Shown piece by piece: positions 7,355 through 14,981 of a stretch of 18,995 bases of DNA. The stretch is from an uncultured bacterium (lineage in GTDB: Bacteria > Verrucomicrobiota > Lentisphaeria > Victivallales > UBA1829). The translations under genes were made by a program, and so were the position numbers. A model generated the notes under the pieces. It had not been told where the DNA came from. It did no database searches and saw nothing but the letters and a program-made list of their open reading frames with translations. The stretch is taken from the NCBI GenBank assembly GCA_900548385.1, contig URKJ01000059.1, positions 1 to 18,995 on the forward strand. Reading direction: 5' to 3'. The first letter of the stretch is position 1. Every line of letters starts with the position of its first letter.

Positions 7355-7816
7355 ATGAAAAAACAGCTTTGTCTTGTTCTTTGTGCTGCCGGGCTTGTCC
7401 TGTTTGCACAGAATCCGGCTCCTGCCGATCTGAAACTCTGCTATGAGGTCCTTGAGGCGTCGCAGTTTGAAAGACAGTTGAACGACTCCAGTGCGCGGAT
7501 GCTGAATGCGCAGCTTCAGGCCAGTCCCATGCTTGTGCAGTTCCGGCCGGAACTGGAGGCGTTTTATAAAAAATGTTTGAATTACCAGACCTTGAAAGAG
7601 GAAGTCGCGAAAGTTTATTGCCAGATGTTTACGCCGGAGGAGCTGCGGCAGTTGATTGCGTTTTACAAGAGCCCGACCGGACGGATGTTTGTGCAGAAAT
7701 CGCCGGAACTGACGGTGAAGATTACCATGATGACGCAGGAGATCGTCACAAAAAATATGCCGGAGCTGATCAAGGCGATTCAGACGAAAGCGCAGCAGTT
7801 GCAGCAAAAAAAATGA
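7355..7816 (+). CDS. Small exported DUF2059 domain protein
   Basis: This 153-residue protein begins with a signal peptide (MKKQ, then a hydrophobic stretch to about residue 18, cleavage probably near LFA-QN). The rest is helical and polar. The segment MFTPEELRQLIAFYKSPTGR (91-110) followed by SPEL is the hallmark of DUF2059, a family of exported proteins of unknown biochemical role. A longer reading frame begins at 7244, but its N-terminal extension is not signal-like, while AGGAG (7341-7345) sits 9 nt before this ATG. No neighbouring gene gives a functional hint. It appears monocistronic, since a separate promoter precedes yebC. The periplasmic location is inferred from the signal peptide. 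Confidence 0.82.
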   Translation: MKKQLCLVLCAAGLVLFAQNPAPADLKLCYEVLEASQFERQLNDSSARMLNAQLQASPMLVQFRPELEAFYKKCLNYQTLKEEVAKVYCQMFTPEELRQLIAFYKSPTGRMFVQKSPELTVKITMMTQEIVTKNMPELIKAIQTKAQQLQQKK

Positions 7817-7835
7817 CTCTGTTATCGGATTTTTG

Positions 7836-7864
7836 TTGACAAACAGCAAAAAAGATGCTACTGT
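7836..7864 (+). promoter_or_regulatory. Sigma70-type promoter of the yebC-ruvC-psd-pssA operon
   Basis: TTGACA (7836-7841, perfect -35) is 17 nt from TACTGT (7859-7864), with a further TATATAT just downstream. The leader is about 42 nt. It lies 20 nt after the DUF2059 stop codon. Confidence 0.6.
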
Positions 7865-7912
7865 ATATATCAACAATTATCTGAATATTTAACGCAACAA
7901 GAGGTAAAAATT

Positions 7913-8674
7913 ATGTCCGGACATAGTAAATGGGCAAATATCAAGCACAAAAAGGGTGCTGCTGACGCGAAAAAAGGAAAAATCTTTTCAAAATTCGCCA
8001 AAGAGATCATGGTCGCGGTGAAAACCAGCGGCAAGGATCCCGATGCCAATCCAAGACTCCGTCTTGCTCTTGCCGGTGCGCGTGCTGCGAATATGCCGCG
8101 TGAAAATATCGACCGCGCGATCAAGAAAGGTGCCGGAGAACTCGGCGATGTCACATTCGAAGAGATCACCTATGAAGGCTACGGTCCCGCCGGAACGGCG
8201 CTTATCATTGAGTGTCTGACCGACAACCGCAACCGCACGCTCGGCGATGTCCGTATGACGCTTGACCGTACCGGCGGCAATATGGCGAACAGCGGAGCCG
8301 TTGCCTGGATGTTCCAGCGCAAGGCCCATTTCACGATTGAAGGTGAAAATGCCGATGAAGAAAAGCTGATGGATGTTGTTCTGGATGCCGGAGCGGAAGA
8401 TATTGAAGTCGATGACGGAACCGCCGAGATCTGGGCTGCTCCGGAAGCGTTTGAAGCGATTCAGAAAGCGTTGGAAGGTGCCGGAATCGAGCCGACGGAG
8501 TCGGGAATCATCCGCAAGCCGGATAACAAAGTGGATGTCAAGGAGCTTTCCACCGCTCAGCAGGTGCTTCGCCTGATCGACAAACTGGAAGATCTGGATG
8601 ACGTTCAGGCTGTGCACTCCAATGCGGAAATCGCAGAGGACGTGCTGGATCAGATCGCCGCTCAGGAAGACTAA
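7913..8674 (+). CDS. yebC: YebC/PmpR family protein (TACO1 family)
   Basis: This 253-residue protein matches YebC throughout (usual length about 240-250). It opens with the signature GHSKWANIKHKKGAAD and continues with FSKFAKEI, NPRLRLALAGARAANMPREN, RAIKKGAG and YEGYGPAGTALIIECLTDN. Members were described as transcription regulators and more recently as ribosome-associated factors that help translation of proline-rich stretches, so this cytoplasmic protein may act at either level. AGAGGT sits upstream of the ATG. ruvC follows with no gap: the GTG start comes straight after the TAA. yebC next to the ruv genes is a widespread arrangement and supports both calls. Confidence 0.95.
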   Translation: MSGHSKWANIKHKKGAADAKKGKIFSKFAKEIMVAVKTSGKDPDANPRLRLALAGARAANMPRENIDRAIKKGAGELGDVTFEEITYEGYGPAGTALIIECLTDNRNRTLGDVRMTLDRTGGNMANSGAVAWMFQRKAHFTIEGENADEEKLMDVVLDAGAEDIEVDDGTAEIWAAPEAFEAIQKALEGAGIEPTESGIIRKPDNKVDVKELSTAQQVLRLIDKLEDLDDVQAVHSNAEIAEDVLDQIAAQED

Positions 8675-9199
8675 GTGGCGTTCGAACCCGTTACGATATT
8701 GGGCGTGGATACGGCGATCCGTAAAACCGGTTATGCCGTTCTCCGCCTGAACGCTCCGGGGCGGTATGAGGTGATTGATTGCGGGCTGATCCGCAATGCA
8801 AAGGAATTGCCTCACAGTGAGTGCCTGAGGCGTCTTGCAGGTGGAATCCGTGAGATCGTCAGGACGTTCCGGCCGGATTCCGCCTCCGTTGAAATGGCGT
8901 TTGTCAGCAAAAATATACGCACTGCGATGATATTGAGTTTGGCCCGCGGTGCTGTGATTGCGTCTCTCGCGGAAAGCAGTATTCCGATTTTTGAATATTC
9001 GCCGAAAACTGCAAAACGTGCGGCGGTCGGCAGCGGAGAGGCGTCGAAAGAGCAGGTCGCAACCATGATGGCGGCGATTTGCGGAATTGATATATCGGGT
9101 GTGCCGGACGATGCGACGGATGCGCTTGCTCTTGCGCTCTGTCATGCAAACATTTCGACGCGCAAAGAGTTGTTGTCATTGACCGGCACGCGAATATAA
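8675..9199 (+). CDS. ruvC: Crossover junction endodeoxyribonuclease RuvC
   Basis: This 174-residue RNase-H-fold enzyme should cut Holliday junctions symmetrically at the end of homologous recombination. The four acidic residues are in place: D12 in ILGVDTAIRKTGY, E72 in VEMAFVSKN, and D145 and D148 in DDATDALALAL. VGSGEASKEQV corresponds to the DNA-binding loop region. The start is a GTG directly after the yebC stop, with AGGAAG about 6 nt before it; no ATG near the N-terminus would keep the first acidic motif. ruvA and ruvB, the usual partners, are not adjacent: a phospholipid gene comes next. Confidence 0.93.
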   Translation: MAFEPVTILGVDTAIRKTGYAVLRLNAPGRYEVIDCGLIRNAKELPHSECLRRLAGGIREIVRTFRPDSASVEMAFVSKNIRTAMILSLARGAVIASLAESSIPIFEYSPKTAKRAAVGSGEASKEQVATMMAAICGIDISGVPDDATDALALALCHANISTRKELLSLTGTRI

Positions 9200-9238
9200 A
9201 CGGACTTGGCCGGGTCCAGAAGATGGAGAATTTTCAAT

Positions 9239-9949
9239 ATGACATTGACAAAATACGGAAGACGGGAATGGGGAATCGCCACGGCGGTTGCCGTTGTTCT
9301 GTTGGCAGGGACGATTTCCTGCGGATTCCTTTTCACTTCCAACGCAGGTTTTTATCTTTCCATTCTGGTTGTTGCGGTCTGGGCGGCGTTCGTCGGTTTT
9401 TTCCGCGATCCCGCCCGTTCGATCACTACGCAGGATGACTTGCTTCTTTCGCCAGCCGATGGTTTGGTGAAAGATATTGAGCTGATCCGTGCCGCGGATT
9501 GCCCGCAGCTTGCTGAGGTCTTTGAAGGGCGCGACATGCTCCGGGTCGGCATTTTCCTTTCCGTGTTCAATGTGCATCTCAACCGTGCGCCTGCTGATAT
9601 GGTCGTCAAGTTCCGGGAGCACAAGGATGGGTGTTACTATGATGCCCGCGACAACCGGGCGATCAAGGAAAACGAATCTCTGATGCTTGCAGGAACCGCC
9701 ACCGTTGCCGGAAAAGAATATCCGATTGCGGTCAAGCAGATCTCCGGAGCGATTGCGCGCCGGATCGTTTGCGGAGCCGAACCGGGAACCAGGCTTCAGC
9801 GCGGGGAAAAATACGGTATGATCAAATTCGGTTCACGCACCGAGCTCTATATTCCGGCAAAAAGCGATCTTGAAATCGCGGTCCGTATCGGTGACAAAGT
9901 GCAGGGCGGCCTGACGGTGATGGCGCGCCTGAACCGTGACAACGTCTGA
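9239..9949 (+). CDS. psd: Phosphatidylserine decarboxylase proenzyme (short type)
   Basis: This 236-residue proenzyme belongs to the short PSD branch. It decarboxylates phosphatidylserine to phosphatidylethanolamine at the inner membrane. The N-terminus has membrane segments at about 13-32 and 37-55. The triad is visible: D74 in SPADG, H113 in FNVHLNR and S199 in KFGSRTELYIP. Self-cleavage between G198 and S199 should yield the beta chain and an alpha chain with N-terminal pyruvoyl. The GS site with an R after it is typical of this branch, unlike the LGST of the long E. coli type. A TTG at 9206 could extend the protein by 11 residues, but GGAG (9225-9228) supports the ATG at 9239. pssA follows 26 nt downstream, giving the two successive enzymes of the pathway. 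Confidence 0.92.
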   Translation: MTLTKYGRREWGIATAVAVVLLAGTISCGFLFTSNAGFYLSILVVAVWAAFVGFFRDPARSITTQDDLLLSPADGLVKDIELIRAADCPQLAEVFEGRDMLRVGIFLSVFNVHLNRAPADMVVKFREHKDGCYYDARDNRAIKENESLMLAGTATVAGKEYPIAVKQISGAIARRIVCGAEPGTRLQRGEKYGMIKFGSRTELYIPAKSDLEIAVRIGDKVQGGLTVMARLNRDNV

Positions 9950-9960
9950 AACAACTTCGA

Positions 9961-9972
9961 GGCGGAACCGCC
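9961..9972 (+). other. Small stem over the pssA ribosome-binding region
   Basis: GGCG (9961-9964) and CGCC (9969-9972) can close a GAAC tetraloop just before the pssA ATG and partly overlap the GAGG likely used by ribosomes. The stem is only four base pairs, so its effect may be slight. Confidence 0.25.
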
Positions 9973-9975
9973 AAA

Positions 9976-10809
9976 ATGAAAAAAAATATCCGAGCTTTCC
10001 TGGAGCGGAACCGTTGGTTGAAAGCGGTTCCGAATTCCCTGACTTTATGCAACTCGCTTTGCGGATTTGCGGCGATCATCAATACGTTGCGTGTTTATGA
10101 GCGCATGTACATCCGGGAAGGTTCCACCGATGCTGCGGAGATTCTTGCCCAGAGCGCTCTGCTGATCCTCTCCGCGATGATTTTTGATGCGTTGGATGGC
10201 TTTGCCGCCCGTATTCTGAATGCCGCCAGTATGCACGGAATTCAAATGGACTCTTTGGCGGATATGGTCACATTCGGCGTTGCTCCGGCAACTCTGATCG
10301 TGGTCATGACGCACAGTCTGCCGAATTTCAATGAGGATAATTTTTACATCGTCTGGCTGCTTTCCGCGATTTATCTCGGCGGAGCGGCTCTGCGGCTTGC
10401 AACTTATAACGTTCATGCGATCGTGGAGAAGAAAAGCAGCGACAAGTTTTCCGGTCTTCCTTCTCCGGGTGCCGCGGCAGGGATCTGCACCACTGTCATT
10501 TATTACAATTCGCTCGGCATTGAGATTCGCTATCTGGCGATTGTCCTTCCCATTTATTGTGCGTTGCTTGGTTTCCTGATGGTCAGCAGAATTCAGTATG
10601 CGCATTTTGCAAAATGGCTGCTTTCCCTGAGACGCAACAAGAAGCGTCTGCTGCTTGTGATTTTTGTTCTTGCCGCTGCCTGTTGGAAGTTGGAGCTGAC
10701 GGCATTTGTCGCGGTTAATGCTTATATCCTGTTTGGCATAGTTGCGGCGATCGGCAGAAAGTTCGGGATCGGCCGTTCATCTCTTGAAACGACGGCAAAG
10801 GAGGCGTGA
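9976..10809 (+). CDS. pssA: CDP-diacylglycerol--serine O-phosphatidyltransferase
   Basis: This 277-residue integral membrane enzyme joins CDP-diacylglycerol and L-serine to make phosphatidylserine. The CDP-alcohol phosphotransferase signature is complete: D71xxD74G75xxA78R79, then G88xxxD92xxxD96. NSLTLCNSLCGF (20-31) is typical of the PssA/PssY branch rather than phosphatidylglycerol synthase. Several hydrophobic segments follow (about 105-130, 155-215 and two near the C-terminus). It is preceded by the decarboxylase that uses its product. Its TGA overlaps the ATG of the next gene by one base. The serine specificity rests on the neighbour and the N-terminal motif. Confidence 0.93.
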   Translation: MKKNIRAFLERNRWLKAVPNSLTLCNSLCGFAAIINTLRVYERMYIREGSTDAAEILAQSALLILSAMIFDALDGFAARILNAASMHGIQMDSLADMVTFGVAPATLIVVMTHSLPNFNEDNFYIVWLLSAIYLGGAALRLATYNVHAIVEKKSSDKFSGLPSPGAAAGICTTVIYYNSLGIEIRYLAIVLPIYCALLGFLMVSRIQYAHFAKWLLSLRRNKKRLLLVIFVLAAACWKLELTAFVAVNAYILFGIVAAIGRKFGIGRSSLETTAKEA

Positions 10810-11771
10810 TGAAATTTCTGATTACCGGCGGCGCCGGATTCATCGGGGGGCATTTAACGGAAAATCTGCTGATGGACGGGCATGAGGTTTTTTCCATCGA
10901 CGATTTTTCCACCGGTTCCCCGCATAATCTTGATGCGGTCCGGGAAAATCCGGGCTTCCATTTTGTGAAAGCCAATATGATCCATGCGCCGGAACTGGAA
11001 GAGATGGTGCGGGAAGCGGATGTGATTTTTCATCTGGCGGCCGTTGTCGGTGTTGATCTGGTCGTTCGCGATCCGATCGGCACCATCATGACGAATGTCA
11101 ATGGTTCCGAACGTATTCTTGCTCTTGCATCGCAATACGACAAAGAGATCATTCTTGCTTCAACCAGCGAAGTGTACGGAAAATCCACCCGGCTGCCGTT
11201 TTCGGAAAAAGATGACCTCGTGATTGGTCCGTCGACGCATTCCCGCTGGTCCTATGCATGCAGCAAACTGCTGGATGAATTTCTGCTGATGGCGTATCGC
11301 CGCAACAGGCAGCTGCGGGGAACCGTGGTCCGGTTTTTCAATACGGTCGGTCCGCGCCAGACTGGACAGTTCGGGATGGTTCTGCCGCGCTTTGTAGGAG
11401 CCGCCCTGCGGAATGAACCGGTCCGGATTTTCGGCACCGGAGAACAGACGCGCTGTTTCTGTCATGTATTTGACACGATCCGTGCGCTTCGGAGACTGAT
11501 CGGCTGCGAGCAGGCGTACGGCAACATTTACAACATCGGTTCCACGCGGAGCATTTCGATCGAAACGCTTGCAAAACTGGTGATTTCGGAGCTCGGGTCC
11601 TCGTCCGTACTGGAATATATTCCGTATGACAAGGCGTATGAAAGCGGGTTTGAAGACATGCTGCACCGTGCGCCGGACTGCTCTGCGATCGGTGCTTTGA
11701 CCGGATGGAAGGCGGAAATTCCCTTGGAACGGATCATCCGGGATGTTGCGGAAACCATGAAAAAAAATTGA
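10809..11771 (+). CDS. NAD-dependent epimerase/dehydratase (NDP-sugar, extended SDR)
   Basis: This 320-residue extended short-chain dehydrogenase has the NAD-binding TGGAGFIG (6-13), an acidic residue at the end of beta-2 (D31/D32 in SIDDFSTG), S118/T119 in ASTSEVYG and the catalytic pair Y149/K153 in WSYACSK. The C-terminal half has VRFFNTVGPRQ, GTGEQTRCFCHV and EDMLHRAPD. This pattern is nearest the UDP-glucuronate decarboxylase and UDP-glucose 4-epimerase groups, so the substrate is probably a UDP-sugar, but the exact reaction cannot be fixed. The ATG overlaps the pssA stop (TGATG) and has a perfect AAAGGAGG; an in-frame GTG 3 nt earlier is too close to that site. Placement behind the phospholipid genes suggests envelope sugar synthesis (inference). 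Confidence 0.85.
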   Translation: MKFLITGGAGFIGGHLTENLLMDGHEVFSIDDFSTGSPHNLDAVRENPGFHFVKANMIHAPELEEMVREADVIFHLAAVVGVDLVVRDPIGTIMTNVNGSERILALASQYDKEIILASTSEVYGKSTRLPFSEKDDLVIGPSTHSRWSYACSKLLDEFLLMAYRRNRQLRGTVVRFFNTVGPRQTGQFGMVLPRFVGAALRNEPVRIFGTGEQTRCFCHVFDTIRALRRLIGCEQAYGNIYNIGSTRSISIETLAKLVISELGSSSVLEYIPYDKAYESGFEDMLHRAPDCSAIGALTGWKAEIPLERIIRDVAETMKKN

Positions 11772-11778
11772 AGAACGG

Positions 11779-11806
11779 TTGAAAAAAAGAAAAAATATGC
11801 TATATT
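11779..11806 (+). promoter_or_regulatory. Candidate promoter of rpmF-plsX-fabH
   Basis: TTGAAA (11779-11784) and TATATT (11801-11806) are 16 nt apart in the 111-nt gap before rpmF, leaving a leader of about 70 nt. No clear terminator of the preceding gene is visible, so read-through is also possible. Confidence 0.5.
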
Positions 11807-11882
11807 TCTTCTTCTGCATAGTGCCGGAGAAAGAAGGCTTATGCAAAGATCAGGAACTATCAAAATATTGAGGAGATAGAAA

Positions 11883-12062
11883 ATGGGCGTTCCAAAGAGA
11901 AAAATGTCGAAGATGAAAAAGCGTCAGCGCATTGCCGCGAACAGCTATGAAGGCGTTCAGGCAAATTTCTGTGCGAACTGCGGCGAGCCGGCGGCTCCCC
12001 ATACGGTCTGCAAACATTGCGGAACCTACAAGGGTAAGCAGATTCTTACTGTTGAACAGTAA
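11883..12062 (+). CDS. rpmF: 50S ribosomal protein L32
   Basis: This 59-codon reading frame begins MGVPKRKMSKMKKRQR, the basic N-terminus of L32. It then has a four-cysteine zinc site: C30xxC33 in CANCGEPAAPHTVC, and C43xxC46, followed by GTYKGKQIL. Length and order are exactly those expected for L32, a structural protein of the large ribosomal subunit. AGGAG (11871-11875) lies 7 nt before the ATG. plsX starts 27 nt after the stop; the rpmF-plsX-fabH order is conserved in many bacteria and confirms the call. Having kept all four cysteines, it is the zinc-binding version rather than the zinc-independent paralogue some bacteria use under zinc shortage. Confidence 0.96.
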   Translation: MGVPKRKMSKMKKRQRIAANSYEGVQANFCANCGEPAAPHTVCKHCGTYKGKQILTVEQ

Positions 12063-12089
12063 TGTTTCTGAGCGGAGAAGCGCATCGTT

Positions 12090-13103
12090 ATGAAGATCGC
12101 TGTTGATGCAATGGGCGGAGATTATGCCCCCGGAGTCGTTATTGAGGGCGTTCTGATTGCCTTGCAGGAGATTCCGGGGATCCGGCTGGTTCTTGTGGGG
12201 CATCAGGAGAAACTCTCCTTTTATCTCGAAAAGGCCGGTCTGGTCAATCATCCTCAGGTGGAGCTTGTTCATGCGGAACAGGTCGTGGAGATGAGCGATC
12301 ATTCGACGGATGCGATCCGCTCCAAGAAAAAATCTTCCATAACGGTTTGTGCCGATCTCGTAAAGGCCGGTCGGGCCGATGCGATCGTTTCAGCCGGGCA
12401 TACGGGAGCCGCGGTTGCGGCAACCAAAGTGCGTCTCCGTACTCTGCGGGGCGTTGACCGTCCTGCTCTTGCAAGTCTGATGCCTGCGGTCGGCGGGAAA
12501 AATATTCTTGTTGACGTCGGCGCCAATACGGACTGCACACCGCTCAATCTGGCGCAGTTCGCCGTTATGGGTGAGATTTATGCGCAGTTGACGTTCGGCG
12601 TGGAAAGTCCCCGGATCGGATTGCTTTCCGTTGGCGGGGAGGATGTCAAGGGCAACGATTTGACCAAGGAAGTGTTCAAGATCCTGTCCGGTATGCCGAT
12701 CAACTTTGTCGGCAACGTTGAAGGACATGATATTTTCCATAAAAATACCTGTGATGTCATTGTCTGCGACGGTTTTACCGGAAATTCGATTCTGAAAGCG
12801 TCGGAGGGACTGGCACGGGCGACATTCCATTGGCTGAAAGAGGCGTTTACCCGGAATCCGATCCGTCAGACCGGTGCATTCCTTGCGAAAGAGGCGTTCC
12901 GGGAATTGAAAAAGATTTCCGACTCCGAGGAATTCGGCGGGGCTCCGCTGCTCGGCATCGGCGGTGTCTGCATCATCGGGCACGGAGCTTCCTCTCCGAA
13001 AGCGGTAAAAAATGCCATCCGGCTTGCGGATACTTATCTGAAATACGGGTTGACGGATCGAATAATCGAACGTATAAACGAATGCGGGATTGCGGTAAAA
13101 TAA
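12090..13103 (+). CDS. plsX: Phosphate acyltransferase PlsX
   Basis: This 337-residue enzyme should convert acyl-ACP and phosphate to acyl-phosphate, the donor used by PlsY to start phosphatidic acid synthesis. The N-terminus MKIAVDAMGGDYAPG is the PlsX signature. HSTDAIRSKKKSS, SAGHTGAAVA, LVDVGANTDCTP, GNDLTKE, NVEGHDI and VCDGFTGNS are all family blocks in the usual order. The length is typical. The ribosome site is modest (GGAG at 12074-12077, about 12 nt before the ATG), so plsX may depend partly on coupling to rpmF. No plsY is in the window. Confidence 0.96.
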   Translation: MKIAVDAMGGDYAPGVVIEGVLIALQEIPGIRLVLVGHQEKLSFYLEKAGLVNHPQVELVHAEQVVEMSDHSTDAIRSKKKSSITVCADLVKAGRADAIVSAGHTGAAVAATKVRLRTLRGVDRPALASLMPAVGGKNILVDVGANTDCTPLNLAQFAVMGEIYAQLTFGVESPRIGLLSVGGEDVKGNDLTKEVFKILSGMPINFVGNVEGHDIFHKNTCDVIVCDGFTGNSILKASEGLARATFHWLKEAFTRNPIRQTGAFLAKEAFRELKKISDSEEFGGAPLLGIGGVCIIGHGASSPKAVKNAIRLADTYLKYGLTDRIIERINECGIAVK

Positions 13104-13152
13104 CGCTTGATTTACCCCCGCTCACTGAATCTTACAAGGAGTCTTCACTGTC

Positions 13153-14139
13153 ATGGGAATTGTGATCAAAGGTACGGGGATGTATGTTCCCGATCGTATT
13201 CTGACAAATGCCGATCTGGAAAAAATGGTGGAGACTTCCGACGAATGGATCACGACGCGGACCGGTATCAAAGAGCGCCATATCGCCGACAGGGAAATTG
13301 CAACTTCCGATCTCGCCTGTGAAGCCGCGAAACGGGCTTTGGAAATGGCGGGTGTCGAACCCGGAGAACTGGACCTGATCACCGTTGCAACGGTGACGCC
13401 CGACAAGATGTTCCCCAATACCGCCGCGCTCGTTCAGCGGAAACTCGGCGCGGGAAACTGTCCGTGTTTCGACTTGGAGGCCGCCTGTTCCGGTCTGCTC
13501 TATTCTTTGGAAGTGGCGCACAGCATACTTTCCGCGAAAAAGAATTATAAAAAAGCTCTTGTCATCGGAGCGGAAAAACTTTCTTCCATTGTCGACTGGA
13601 CTGATCGCAGCACCTGTGTGCTGTTCGGCGACGGCGCAGCGGCGCTTGTGCTTGAGCGCGATGATTCCGTCGGGCAGGATTTTTATGTGGCGGGAAAATT
13701 AGCCGCGGATGGCAATTACGGCGATATCCTGCATCTTCCCGCCGGCGGCAGTGCCATGCCAGCCAGTCATGAATCCGTGGACGGAAAATGCCATTTCATC
13801 AAGATGGGCGGACAGGAGACGTTCAAACTCGCGGTAACCGGGATGACCAATGCCAGCAAGCAGGTGCTTGCGGAGGCGGGAGTTGCGCCGGAACAGGTTT
13901 CCTGGGTGATTCCTCATCAGGCAAATCACCGGATCATTTCCGCTGTTGCACAGCGTCTCGCAGTTCCTGAAGATCGTGTTTATGTGAATATCTTCCGTTA
14001 TGGCAATACTTCCTCCGCCTCAATCGGTATCTGCCTGGATGAACTGAACCGTGCCGGCAAGCTGAAACGCGGCGATTATGTACTGTTGACGGCGTTTGGC
14101 GGCGGGCTCACCTGGGGTGCGCAGCTGATCCGTTGGTAA
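13153..14139 (+). CDS. fabH: Beta-ketoacyl-ACP synthase III (FabH)
   Basis: This 328-residue thiolase-fold enzyme condenses acetyl-CoA (or a short acyl-CoA) with malonyl-ACP to begin fatty acid synthesis. The Cys-His-Asn triad is present: C112 in DLEAACSGLLYSL, H255 in WVIPHQANHR and N285 in FRYGNTSSASI. TRTGIKERH (35-43) and the C-terminal TAFGGGLTWGAQLIRW are further family marks. AAGGAG (13136-13141) precedes the ATG by 11 nt. It follows plsX by 49 nt in the normal rpmF-plsX-fabH order. fabD, fabG and acpP, often next, are absent; a hydrolase gene follows instead. Confidence 0.97.
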   Translation: MGIVIKGTGMYVPDRILTNADLEKMVETSDEWITTRTGIKERHIADREIATSDLACEAAKRALEMAGVEPGELDLITVATVTPDKMFPNTAALVQRKLGAGNCPCFDLEAACSGLLYSLEVAHSILSAKKNYKKALVIGAEKLSSIVDWTDRSTCVLFGDGAAALVLERDDSVGQDFYVAGKLAADGNYGDILHLPAGGSAMPASHESVDGKCHFIKMGGQETFKLAVTGMTNASKQVLAEAGVAPEQVSWVIPHQANHRIISAVAQRLAVPEDRVYVNIFRYGNTSSASIGICLDELNRAGKLKRGDYVLLTAFGGGLTWGAQLIRW

Positions 14140-14155
14140 ACGTTCAGAGTTTCCG

Positions 14156-14794
14156 ATGGGACTTCTTCGGGCCGGAATCAATTTTGAGCTGAAAAGCCGG
14201 ATGGGTTCCGGCTCTGTGCTTTTTATCCACGGGCTGTTCATGCCCTCCTGGATCATGCTTCCTCTGGCTCATCGGCTGAACCGGAACGGATTTCATTGCT
14301 TCGGTTATGACTATCCGACCCGTATCCGGCGGGTCGGACAGCATGGGGCGGAACTGGCAGCGATCCTTTCGCGCTTTTCCGAACCCCGGTTTGATGTGGT
14401 TACCCACAGTATGGGCGGACTGATCCTTCGCTCCGCTCTTTCGCAGGTTCCCGGACTCGTCCGGCGGATCGGACGGGTTGTAATGATCGCTCCGCCGAAT
14501 CGCGGATCAGACTTGGCGTTTGACTGGCTGAACCGGCTTTCGTTTGCGGACCGGATCGTGGTCCCATTGCCCGATCTGAGTTCCGGTGCGGATTCTCCGG
14601 TTCATGCTTTGCCGGTTCCGGAGATGGAACTCGGTATTCTGGCGGCGGAGAACGATCATGCCGTTCGGCTTCCTCAGACCCGCATCGGTGTGGAACGGGA
14701 TCACCTGGTGCTTCCCGGAGCTCATACCGATATCCTCTTCCGGAGAGAGACCGCGGTGCGCATTGAGCGTTTCCTGCGCACCGGGACATTCTGA
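14156..14794 (+). CDS. Alpha/beta-fold hydrolase, lipase-like
   Basis: This 212-residue protein has an alpha/beta hydrolase core. The oxyanion strand is VLFIHGLFMPSW (21-32), followed by the nucleophile elbow THSMGGL with S85. The stretch IAPPNRGSDLA (111-121) is typical of small bacterial lipase/esterase relatives. H190 in LPGAHTDILF is the likely catalytic histidine, while the acid residue is not clear. There is no evident signal peptide, so it should be cytoplasmic. It starts 16 nt after fabH, so it is probably the last gene of the operon; a role in acyl-ester turnover would fit but is inference. No good ribosome site is seen at this ATG; the ATG at 14201 is an alternative start that keeps the core. 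Confidence 0.72.
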   Translation: MGLLRAGINFELKSRMGSGSVLFIHGLFMPSWIMLPLAHRLNRNGFHCFGYDYPTRIRRVGQHGAELAAILSRFSEPRFDVVTHSMGGLILRSALSQVPGLVRRIGRVVMIAPPNRGSDLAFDWLNRLSFADRIVVPLPDLSSGADSPVHALPVPEMELGILAAENDHAVRLPQTRIGVERDHLVLPGAHTDILFRRETAVRIERFLRTGTF

Positions 14795-14808
14795 TTTTTC
14801 TTTTTTTG
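14754..14808 (+). terminator. Hairpin plus T-run ending the fabH operon
   Basis: CGGTGCGCA (14754-14762) and TGCGCACCG (14775-14783) form a perfect 9-bp stem with a 12-nt loop inside the end of the hydrolase gene. A T-rich tract (14795-14808) follows, but 11 nt separate stem and tract, longer than in a standard intrinsic terminator. Confidence 0.4.
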
Positions 14809-14874
14809 ATACCCCCCTTTCAATAAATTTTCTGAAGCCGTTGTCAAAAAAAATCATTTATCTTTATTGTTTTG

Positions 14875-14887
14875 TGCAAAAATTGCA
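14875..14887. promoter_or_regulatory. Palindrome upstream of the LacI-type gene
   Basis: TGCAA-AAA-TTGCA is a perfect two-fold site 30 nt upstream of the -35 box of the LacI-type gene. Another TTGCA half lies inside the promoter spacer (14924-14928). It does not show the central CG typical of many LacI-family operators, so the assigned regulator is uncertain. Confidence 0.35.
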
Positions 14888-14916
14888 TAATTTATTAATT
14901 TTTTCTGAACGGGCTA

Positions 14917-14945
14917 TTGACTTTTGCATGGTTTTGTTGTATAAT
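14917..14945 (+). promoter_or_regulatory. Near-consensus promoter of the LacI/GH50/pseudopilin cassette
   Basis: TTGACT (14917-14922), a 17-nt spacer and a perfect TATAAT (14940-14945) make this the best promoter in the window. Transcription should start near 14952, leaving about 30 nt of leader. Confidence 0.75.
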
Positions 14946-14981
14946 TAATAAGGAAAAATCAGAATAGAGGGCTTTAAAAAG

